From contig JBGPYM010000094.1 of the NCBI GenBank assembly GCA_041493205.1, positions 1-10,855 on the forward strand: a DNA stretch of 10,855 nt, written 5' to 3'. Both the position numbers and the translations under genes were made by a program. A model generated the notes under the pieces. The model was not told where the DNA came from and searched no databases. It worked only from the letters and a program-made list of their open reading frames with translations. Positions 1-6,226 of this stretch are shown here, in pieces; the first letter of the stretch is position 1, and each line of letters begins with the position of its first letter. This stretch comes from JBGPYM01 sp041493205 (GTDB lineage: Bacteria > Bacteroidota > Ignavibacteria > UBA10030 > UBA6906).

Positions 1-320
1 GAGATCTTGTAGTGACCGTGCGCCCAGTTCATTCGCTCGAGCGCCTCCTTCCCTCTCCCCTCGAGATACCCCCATTTGTACATTTCGGAGACGATCAGCG
101 AGGTATCGTCGTATCTCCTCTGCGTCCGCTCGTAGAACTCCCCCGTCCGATCGAGCAGCGCTGAAATGCTCGGAACGCAATACGTTCTGTAGAGCGCGAT
201 CTCCAGGGACCTGGTCGAATCCCATGAAAAGTCGTACCCGAACGAGAGATACATGATCTTCATGTTGTCGCGCTCGGGGTCGAGCTGCTCGATCTGCCTC
301 ACAATGTCGAAACGACCCAT
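1..320 (-). CDS. MpaB/DUF2236-type oxygenase family protein, 3' part missing
   Basis: This is the first 106 codons of a protein that continues beyond the left edge. It starts at ATG 320-318, preceded by a strong Shine-Dalgarno sequence. The visible part contains IVRQIEQLDPERD near residue 6, FGYDFSWDSTRSLEIALYRT near residues 27-46, and CVPSISALLDRTGEFYERTQ followed by RRYDDT. It ends in a segment with a conserved Arg and His (ERMNWAHGHYKI). This run is typical of the DUF2236 family (ER-bound oxygenase MpaB and rubber oxygenase Lcp). Those proteins bind b-type haem through a histidine, and characterised members cleave C=C bonds oxidatively; bacterial short members mostly have no known substrate. 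The haem-binding core is largely outside the window. The gene follows the DUF3095 gene by 14 bases on the same strand, so the two are almost certainly one operon. The family call rests on recalled sequence pattern; the substrate is unknown. Confidence 0.85.
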   Translation of the reverse strand, partial: MGRFDIVRQIEQLDPERDNMKIMYLSFGYDFSWDSTRSLEIALYRTYCVPSISALLDRTGEFYERTQRRYDDTSLIVSEMYKWGYLEGRGKEALERMNWAHGHYKI

Positions 321-327
321 GGGGGCT

Positions 328-333
328 CCCTCC
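328..333 (-). promoter_or_regulatory. Shine-Dalgarno site of the MpaB-like gene
   Basis: The minus strand reads GGAGGG here, followed by a 7-base spacer and the ATG at 320-318. It lies inside the 14-base gap after the TAG stop of the DUF3095 gene. This fixes the start of the oxygenase gene and shows that the host uses anti-Shine-Dalgarno pairing for at least some genes. Confidence 0.8.
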
Positions 334-334
334 G

Positions 335-1522
335 CTAGAATGATTTGATCCTCTTCAATCTCTCCTTGAACTGCGCCGCCGCGAGGGCATACCCTCCATT
401 ACCCCCGTCAACAAGATGCATATGGGAATTGCTGTATGAGAAAATGAGACAGGTGAGGAGCGCCGTCGGGGACGCATGCATTCCATAGACAAGCATTCCC
501 CGGTTGAACTCCGCTTCGCAGTATGCCGCAAGCTCCTCCCGCTGACCGGGAGTCCCTGAAAGCACCTGCCGGAATATATCACTGAATTTCCGGAAGTCAG
601 TGTTTGCGGCGAGTGTCGATTTGTACGACCGCCAGTCCGTTTCCGTGATCGGCTGTTTGAAGCGCATAAGCACTTTTCCCGACAGAATCCCCCAGCGCAT
701 TGAAAAGGCGTATGCCAGTCGCCGCAACACCCCTGCCCCGGAGCCGTGGATTGCCTCTTCCCTTCGCGGGTTTACGCCGAAGAACGTCATGCGCAACGAC
801 GAGGGATGGATGGGGCGGCTCTGGTGATCCTCCCCACACACGGACCGGAGCTTCAGGATTAATGACCGGTAGGTCCGGGTGATCGTTTCCCGGTCCGTGC
901 CGGTTGCCAGGACTATCAGGCAGACGATCTCGCCATGAATGCTCGGGACGTCGTTCCACCGGCACTCGAGCCCGGAGAAGTCGTAGACCGGTTCACCGCT
1001 CTCGGGAGCAAGAAGATACTCCGCTCCGGCCGGCTGTTTGATGATCTCTTCTGCGAACTGGGCCCCGCCTCCCGTAAAGACGGCCTGCACAAATCCGGCC
1101 GATACACGGTTACGCGCTACGCGCAGATCATGTCCGTGTGACCGGACCACGCTGACGGGGATGACACCTGCGCGAAGAGAGAGATCGAGCGCTTCCCGTG
1201 TCATACGGACTGTACCGAGCAGCCGGGCACGGGCGGGCGCCACCCATGAATCCGGAATGCAGAGCGTCGCGCCGTCTCCGCCAAAAATAAACGGGACACT
1301 GAGGGTCCGGTCAATGTTCAGAATCGAAATGATCGAGGAAGCGCCCGCAAGGTTGACGTCCTTGTACTTTCCGCTCCGGATGGCCGCGGTCGAGCCCTGC
1401 ACGTCGGTAACGACCACATGCCAATCATCGGGCACCGGGGAAAACCGGCCGGGATCCGTGATGTCGAGGAAATCGTCGAACACCGGAAGCGATGTGTAGA
1501 ACGTCTCTGATTCTGAATGCAC
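335..1522 (-). CDS. DUF3095 family protein with class III cyclase-like signature
   Basis: This 395-residue protein matches the DUF3095 family over its whole length. The N-terminus has FYTSLPVFDDFLDI and VPDDWHVVVTDVQGSTAAI (about residues 31-47), followed by KYKDVNLAGA. FIFGGDGATL lies at about 78-87, and the C-terminal block RGMLVYGMHASPTALLTCLI is followed by VDGGNGGYALAAAQFKERL. The D-V-x-G-S-T motif (Asp40) and the G-G-D-G loop (Asp83) resemble the two metal-binding aspartate sites of class III nucleotidyl cyclases, so a nucleotide-binding or cyclase-related role is a reasonable inference; no activity is known to me. There is no signal peptide or membrane segment, so it is probably cytoplasmic. 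The start is GTG at 1522-1520. Upstream in frame there is only a TGA at 1555-1553 and no better start. No clear Shine-Dalgarno precedes it, but a good promoter lies about 25-50 bases upstream. It leads the operon with the MpaB-like oxygenase. Confidence 0.9.
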   Translation of the reverse strand: MHSESETFYTSLPVFDDFLDITDPGRFSPVPDDWHVVVTDVQGSTAAIRSGKYKDVNLAGASSIISILNIDRTLSVPFIFGGDGATLCIPDSWVAPARARLLGTVRMTREALDLSLRAGVIPVSVVRSHGHDLRVARNRVSAGFVQAVFTGGGAQFAEEIIKQPAGAEYLLAPESGEPVYDFSGLECRWNDVPSIHGEIVCLIVLATGTDRETITRTYRSLILKLRSVCGEDHQSRPIHPSSLRMTFFGVNPRREEAIHGSGAGVLRRLAYAFSMRWGILSGKVLMRFKQPITETDWRSYKSTLAANTDFRKFSDIFRQVLSGTPGQREELAAYCEAEFNRGMLVYGMHASPTALLTCLIFSYSNSHMHLVDGGNGGYALAAAQFKERLKRIKSF

Positions 1523-1546
1523 GGCCGGGTCGGAGAAATGACGGAA

Positions 1547-1575
1547 AAGATATCAAACCGTGGGTGCAGAGTCAA
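1547..1575 (-). promoter_or_regulatory. Sigma70-like promoter for the DUF3095-oxygenase operon
   Basis: On the minus strand a -35 box TTGACT (1575-1570) and a -10 box TATCTT (1552-1547) are separated by exactly 17 bases. They match the sigma70 consensus at 5/6 and 4/6 positions. Transcription would start near 1540, giving a leader of about 18 bases before the GTG at 1522. This is a sequence match only. Some Bacteroidota use a different -7/-33 promoter, which would weaken the call if the host belongs there. Confidence 0.5.
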
Positions 1576-1586
1576 AGGATTTCAGC

Positions 1587-1615
1587 TTGGAATTCTCATG
1601 GAAACTCGGCATACT
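1587..1615 (+). promoter_or_regulatory. Weak promoter candidate for the GH-like/esterase operon
   Basis: TTGGAA (1587-1592) and CATACT (1610-1615) are 17 bases apart, each matching the sigma70 consensus at 4 of 6 positions. A start near 1622 would place the transcript upstream of the ATG at 1656 but downstream of the GTG at 1560, in agreement with the shorter protein that begins with a signal peptide. It is back to back with the minus-strand promoter at 1547-1575, so one regulator could affect both operons. The match is modest. Confidence 0.3.
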
Positions 1616-1655
1616 GGATCGTTCCGAGCATTTCTTCCGCAATATCCCTTCGCGC

Positions 1656-4600
1656 ATGCCCACACTACCCTCTCCCTCACGGCACTGGCATTCCGGCGCA
1701 TGTCTGCTACTTTTCATGACCGTCTGCACATTTACCGGACGGTCCCAGCCCCCCTCCCCTGCTCTTTACGGGACCGGATCGTGGGATGCCGATTCGCTTG
1801 GGAATCACCGGGTTGTTCTCGAAGTGACCGGCAACACAGACGCTGTTATCGCCGACATACCGTGGAGAAGGCGCGACACGAGGCCCGATCAGAAGAATAT
1901 CATCATCACAGACGCCGCCGGATCCCGGATCCAGAACGCGCACTGGATCCGGCTGGACCGTGAAGCCGGGACCGTCATATTTCAGCCGTCCTCCGGGCCG
2001 GGCCGGTACTTCGTGTACTATCTCCTCTATCTTCCCAGGGGGTCGAAAAACTACCCTAAAGGCGGCTATCAGCCGTTTAAGGAAACGGCCTCGCGCGAGT
2101 GGCTCGGATCGATGGTATCACGTCCATCCGAATCCTACCCCCGTGCAACGATTGTGCAGTTCCAATCGATTGATGCATTCAACAGTTTTTATCCGATGGA
2201 GGTGATCGCCACCCAGTCGGAAGTAGCATCGATGGTGAGTTCCCACAGTGAAAAGGACTTCCTCCTCTTCGCCGAAGAACGGGCACATCCGATACGGATG
2301 ACCGCCGATCTCCCCTATCACTGGGTCGCATCCGGGCCTTCAAGCCGGTTTGAGGGCGAAGCGGGACGTGGTGAGTTCTTTGTCTTTCAGATCGGGGTCT
2401 ACGCTGCACGGAGCAAGGTTACCATCAACAACGTCGTTATGAGCGACCTTCGGAGCGACGACGGCGGGAGTATCGGTGCCTCCCGGCTCTCCAGTTTCAA
2501 TACTGGCGGCCGTGACTGGAAGGGGGATGAATTTACGAAACCTGTTGCAGTCGGGCAGGGTCGCGTCCAGGCGCTCTGGCTTGGGATTCAGATTGACAAC
2601 AATCAGAAGCCGGGTGTGTACGACGGGAGCGTGACTGTCATGCCTGACGGGAAGCCGCCCCAGTCCATACGGTTATCGTTGCACGTCACCGGGCGCCTTG
2701 TTGAGGCGCACGGGGACAACGAGCCCGGGCAGCTTACGAGGCTTCGCTGGCTCGATTCCAGGCTTGCACAGGATGACAGTCTGATCAAGCCGTTCACTCC
2801 AGTGAAGCGCGAAGGAAAGGCACTGCACATCCTGGGGCGCTCGGTTGTGATCGCGGCGTCCGGATTCCCCTCACAGATCACGAGCACATTCTCGCCAGAA
2901 GTCACAAGGACCGACGCGGCTCCCCGGAGAATTCTTTCAGCCCCGGTATCGCTCGTTATCGTCGACCGAGGCGGCAATGCAGTGCGCTGGGCGAACAGCA
3001 ACCTCCGGTTTGGCACCGCCGCTCCCGGCATCCAGCGATGGACTTCACACACCAGTGCCGGCTCGTTTGACATCAACCTGCACGGAAAGCTTGAGTGCGA
3101 CGGATTCTCGGATTTCGAAGTCGAGGTGCGTGCACGTAAGGAGACATCGGTACAGGACATCTTTCTGGAGATCCCGATCGATTCTGCCGCAGCCCGGTAC
3201 ACCATGGGACTCGGTCTCAAAGGCGGACTCAGGCCGCACGCCCTTGACTGGCGCTGGCAGCAAGACCGGAATCAGGACGCACTCTGGATCGGCGATGTGA
3301 ACGCAGGGCTCCAGTGCAGCTTCCACGACCTTAACTATGAGAGGCCGCTCAATACAAACTTTTATCTCTCCAAGCCGCTCAACCTCCCGCCTTCCTGGCA
3401 GAATGGCGGGAAAGGCGGGATCAAAATTGAGGAGAGGTCGTCCGGGAAGGTCCTCGTCCGCGCCTACGGCGGACCGCGCACGGTGAACGCCGGCGAATCG
3501 CTCCATTTCAACTTCAGCCTGCTCATCACGCCGTTCAAGCCCCTCAACACCGATGCACAATGGAATACGCGATACTATCACCGGTTCGCTCCTGTCGAGG
3601 AAGTTCTCGCCCGCGGCGCAAACACGATCAACGTCCACCATGCAACGGGTATCAATCCGTACCTCAACTATCCGTTCCTCCGGCCGGAGGCGATGAAGGC
3701 ATACGTCGATTCCGCGCATAAGAGCGGTTGCCGGGTCAAGATCTACTATACCGTCCGCGAGCTCTCCAACCGCGCACCTGAATTGTCCATGCTCCGCAGT
3801 CTCGGCGACGAGGTCCTCGCACCGGGGCCGGGAGGCGGATTCAGCTGGCTCCAGGAACACCTGGACTCCAGCTACATTGCCGCCTGGTTCGTCCCCGAGC
3901 TGAAAGACGCAGCCATCATCAACAGCGGCGTATCACGCTGGCACAATTACTATGTGGAAGGGCTCGACTGGCTCGTCAGAAACACCGGCATCGACGGGCT
4001 GTACATCGACGACGTCGCCTTCGACAGGAATACCATGAAGCGCGTCCGGAAGACCCTCGACCGGGGCCGTCCCGCGGCGCTGATCGATCTCCACTCGGCG
4101 AATCAATACAACCCCCGCGACGGATTTTCCAGCAGCGCCAATCTGTACCTTGAGCATTTCCCCTACCTGGACCGGCTCTGGTTCGGCGAGTACTTTGATT
4201 ACGACTCGCGGCCCGACTACTGGCTCGTTGAGATTTCCGGTATCCCGTTCGGCCTTATGGGTGAGATGCTGGAGAAAGGGGGAAACCCTTGGCGGGGGAT
4301 GGTCTACGGGATGACAGCCCGGCTCCCCTGGGCGGGTGACCCCACACCGTTGTGGAAGGCATGGGATGAATTTGGCATGGCAGGAACCAGGATGGTGGGG
4401 TACTGGTCGCCGCGGTCGCCGGTGCGGACAGGTAACCCGGAGGTGCTGGCAACTGTATACTTGAAGGAAGAGTCACCGGCAGGGACGCCGGTGCTACTAC
4501 AGAGGGAAAAGCCACGGGCGGCCGTCCGCCACAGGCGGACAGGACGGGGGACGCCCGTGCCACTACGGAGTTCAGTGCAACCACAGAAAAGCGGAAGGGC

Positions 4601-4808
4601 GCTGATCGCGCTTGCCAGCTGGGCGCCGGATACGGTCAGCTGTACGCTTTCGTTCGACTGGAAGGCACTCGGGCTCGATCAGCGGCATGTGACGATGCGG
4701 GCTCCCGCAATTCCGGGATTTCAGCCTGAACAAATATTCCGTACAGGCGAACGCATCCCGGTCAGTCCGGGGAAAGGATGGATCATCATACTCGAGGAAC
4801 GGCGATGA
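1656..4808 (+). CDS. Secreted GH123-like (DUF6067-type) putative glycoside hydrolase
   Basis: This large exported protein is 1050 residues from ATG 1656. That start gives a signal peptide (hydrophobic GACLLLFMTVCTF, about residues 14-26). A GTG at 1560 would add 32 residues in front of it and is less likely; no clear Shine-Dalgarno is seen. The N-terminal two-thirds look like beta-rich domains of the GH123 N-terminal/DUF6067 type. A barrel-like C-terminal region begins near NTINVHHATGINPYLNYPF (656-674). It carries GIDGLYIDDVAFDRNT (about 778-793, with Asp785-Asp786 as possible acid residues), LYLEHFPYLDRLWFGEYFDY (about 830-849) and ISGIPFGLMGEMLEKGGNPW. These blocks are characteristic of unassigned glycosidase-like proteins of polysaccharide-degrading bacteria. 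The substrate and active site are unproven. Residues about 938-979 are an unusual Arg/Pro-rich insert encoded by two REP-like palindromes; the family sequence resumes at RALIALASWAPDTV. The stop overlaps the start of the esterase gene (ATGA), implying coupled translation. Confidence 0.8.
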   Translation: MPTLPSPSRHWHSGACLLLFMTVCTFTGRSQPPSPALYGTGSWDADSLGNHRVVLEVTGNTDAVIADIPWRRRDTRPDQKNIIITDAAGSRIQNAHWIRLDREAGTVIFQPSSGPGRYFVYYLLYLPRGSKNYPKGGYQPFKETASREWLGSMVSRPSESYPRATIVQFQSIDAFNSFYPMEVIATQSEVASMVSSHSEKDFLLFAEERAHPIRMTADLPYHWVASGPSSRFEGEAGRGEFFVFQIGVYAARSKVTINNVVMSDLRSDDGGSIGASRLSSFNTGGRDWKGDEFTKPVAVGQGRVQALWLGIQIDNNQKPGVYDGSVTVMPDGKPPQSIRLSLHVTGRLVEAHGDNEPGQLTRLRWLDSRLAQDDSLIKPFTPVKREGKALHILGRSVVIAASGFPSQITSTFSPEVTRTDAAPRRILSAPVSLVIVDRGGNAVRWANSNLRFGTAAPGIQRWTSHTSAGSFDINLHGKLECDGFSDFEVEVRARKETSVQDIFLEIPIDSAAARYTMGLGLKGGLRPHALDWRWQQDRNQDALWIGDVNAGLQCSFHDLNYERPLNTNFYLSKPLNLPPSWQNGGKGGIKIEERSSGKVLVRAYGGPRTVNAGESLHFNFSLLITPFKPLNTDAQWNTRYYHRFAPVEEVLARGANTINVHHATGINPYLNYPFLRPEAMKAYVDSAHKSGCRVKIYYTVRELSNRAPELSMLRSLGDEVLAPGPGGGFSWLQEHLDSSYIAAWFVPELKDAAIINSGVSRWHNYYVEGLDWLVRNTGIDGLYIDDVAFDRNTMKRVRKTLDRGRPAALIDLHSANQYNPRDGFSSSANLYLEHFPYLDRLWFGEYFDYDSRPDYWLVEISGIPFGLMGEMLEKGGNPWRGMVYGMTARLPWAGDPTPLWKAWDEFGMAGTRMVGYWSPRSPVRTGNPEVLATVYLKEESPAGTPVLLQREKPRAAVRHRRTGRGTPVPLRSSVQPQKSGRALIALASWAPDTVSCTLSFDWKALGLDQRHVTMRAPAIPGFQPEQIFRTGERIPVSPGKGWIIILEERR
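4474..4500 (-). repeat. REP-like palindromic unit 1 inside the GH-like gene
   Basis: Read on the minus strand this is GTAG (4500-4497), a three-base spacer, then a perfect 7-bp stem CACCGGC/GCCGGTG (4487-4493 paired with 4474-4480) with a 6-base loop. A GTAG-type tetranucleotide followed by a hairpin is the anatomy of REP sequences mobilised by REP-associated tyrosine transposases. It is translated in frame as SPAGTPVLL. No transposase gene is visible in the window. Confidence 0.65.
4513..4566 (-). repeat. REP-like palindromic unit 2 inside the GH-like gene
   Basis: This is a second unit in the same orientation: GTAG (4566-4563), a three-base spacer, then CACGGGCG/CGCCCGTG (4552-4559 paired with 4513-4520). 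The interior holds a further perfect 7-bp hairpin GTCCGCC-ACA-GGCGGAC (4524-4540). Bases 4550-4570 match 4484-4504 of unit 1 at 18 of 21 positions, offset by 66 bases or 22 codons, so both are read in the same frame (GTPVLLQ versus GTPVPLR). Together the units form a head-to-tail pair like a small BIME. Confidence 0.65.
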
Positions 4809-6226
4809 AATTCCGGTCGGTCGCAGCGGTGCTCGGTGCGGCGGTGATCACATTCAACGCGTCAGGGCAGACGGAAAAAATCCGCGTCGCGTGTGTCGGG
4901 GATGAGTGTGCGGCGGGACGCATACGGACCGACGGCTACGCCGCACAGCTTCAGAAAGCGCTTGGCAACGGGTACGAGGTCCGGACCTTTACAAAGGCCG
5001 GCGCAATCCTCTCTTCGGTGGGGGACAAGGCATTCGAACGACAGGCAGAATGCAAGCGCGCGCTCGAGTATCGTCCGCAGATCGTGGTCATCAGCGGCGG
5101 GATGAACGACAGCAAAGCACGGAACCGCGCGGGAATTTCAAGCCTCGAACGGGGATGCACAAGTCTGGTCCGGTTGTTTCAATCGCTCAGGACACACCCC
5201 CGCGTGCTCCTCCTCCTCCCTCCCCCTCTTGCCGCGAAGGACTCTTCGGGGGTCATCCATGCGGTCATCAGGGATTTGATTTTGCCCGCCATGCGCTCTG
5301 CCGCGTTCACGTCGGGGTGCGAAATCGTCAACCTTTATAATTTCCTCCTGGACCGTCCTTCGTATTTCATTGATTCGCTCCACGTTGCAGCGGAAGGCTC
5401 GCATGCGATCGCTCTTCTGCTCCGGGATGTCTTGCAGACGGCTGTTGATCCCGATTTCGACCTTCCTTCCCGTGCCGACGTTGCGGGCGACACCAGCAGT
5501 CACTACGGCTATTCGTGCATCCGGTTCACATTTGAAGGACGGGAAGCGCGGATCGTGCGTCCGAAGAGGACGGCGCGGGGACGTCCCTGGCTCTGGCGGG
5601 CGCGATTCTGGGGACACGAGCCGCAGACTGAGATCGCGCTGCTCGAGCGTGGTTTTCACCTTGTGTATTGCGATGTCGCAGAGCTGTACGGAAACGATCA
5701 GGCGGTCGGGCTCTGGAACAGGTTCTATGCGTTGCTGATCCACGCGGGAATGGCGGAGCAGGCGGCACTCGAGGGGTTGAGTCGCGGCGGGGTCTATATG
5801 TATCGCTGGGCCGTCGCGAACCCGCGCCGGGTGCTCTGCATCTACGCGGATGCGCCGGTCCTCGATTTCAAAAGCTGGCCGGGCGGGAAAGGGAAGGGAC
5901 ACGGAAACCCGGAGGAGTGGAAACGATTTCAGCAGGATTTCGGCCTGGGGTCCGAGGAGGAAGCGATGGCGTTCCGTGGAAACCCCCTCGATATGACGCC
6001 CCAGATCGCTGCGGGGGGGTATCCGATGTTGCACGTCTGCGGGGATGCCGATGAGACGGTCCCCGTCGAAGAAAACACCAATATCTTCGAGAAGCGGATT
6101 CTTGAGTCAGGAGGGAACATCACCGTCATCCACAAGCCGGGGATCGGCCATCACCCTCACAGTCTCCCGAACCCCCAGCCGATCGTGGACTTCATCCTCC
6201 GGGCGGCTCATCTGCTCCACCAGTAG
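4805..6226 (+). CDS. Secreted two-domain esterase: degenerate SGNH domain fused to alpha/beta hydrolase
   Basis: The protein is 473 residues from ATG 4805, which overlaps the upstream stop as ATGA and has GAGGA (4794-4798) six bases before it. A signal peptide (MKFRSVAAVLGAAVITFNASGQ) indicates export. Residues about 25-210 are an SGNH/GDSL fold: block I is VACVGDECAAG, block III GGMND (98-102), and block V D190-SL-H193. The usual catalytic Ser of GDS is Glu34, so this domain is probably not a classical esterase. Residues about 235-473 are an alpha/beta hydrolase with an intact-looking triad: nucleophile elbow GLSRGG (Ser326), an Asp in GDADETVP (414 or 416), and His in GIGHHPHS (449 most likely). 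WRARFWGHEPQTEIALLERG and DAPVLDFKSWPGG are typical of this alpha/beta hydrolase type. It probably removes ester groups from the glycan handled by the upstream GH-like protein; the substrate is inferred. Its 3' end overlaps the convergent gene by 19 bases. Confidence 0.85.
   Translation: MKFRSVAAVLGAAVITFNASGQTEKIRVACVGDECAAGRIRTDGYAAQLQKALGNGYEVRTFTKAGAILSSVGDKAFERQAECKRALEYRPQIVVISGGMNDSKARNRAGISSLERGCTSLVRLFQSLRTHPRVLLLLPPPLAAKDSSGVIHAVIRDLILPAMRSAAFTSGCEIVNLYNFLLDRPSYFIDSLHVAAEGSHAIALLLRDVLQTAVDPDFDLPSRADVAGDTSSHYGYSCIRFTFEGREARIVRPKRTARGRPWLWRARFWGHEPQTEIALLERGFHLVYCDVAELYGNDQAVGLWNRFYALLIHAGMAEQAALEGLSRGGVYMYRWAVANPRRVLCIYADAPVLDFKSWPGGKGKGHGNPEEWKRFQQDFGLGSEEEAMAFRGNPLDMTPQIAAGGYPMLHVCGDADETVPVEENTNIFEKRILESGGNITVIHKPGIGHHPHSLPNPQPIVDFILRAAHLLHQ

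Noticed and set aside
1560..1655. GTG at 1560 as start of the GH-like gene
   Set aside because: It would place 32 extra residues before a normal signal peptide and lies upstream of the candidate transcription start; ATG 1656 is preferred.
3390..3419. Inverted repeat CCGCCTT/AAGGCGG, possible third REP unit
   Set aside because: It lacks the GTAG head, and the encoded LNLPPSWQNGGKGG looks like ordinary conserved family sequence.
3045..3860. 271-codon open frame antisense to the GH-like gene
   Set aside because: It has no recognisable domain and lies wholly within conserved sense coding sequence.
5138..6034. 298-codon open frame antisense to the esterase gene
   Set aside because: Its Arg/Pro-rich composition, lack of any family motif and complete overlap with a well-supported gene mark it as a shadow of high-GC codon use.
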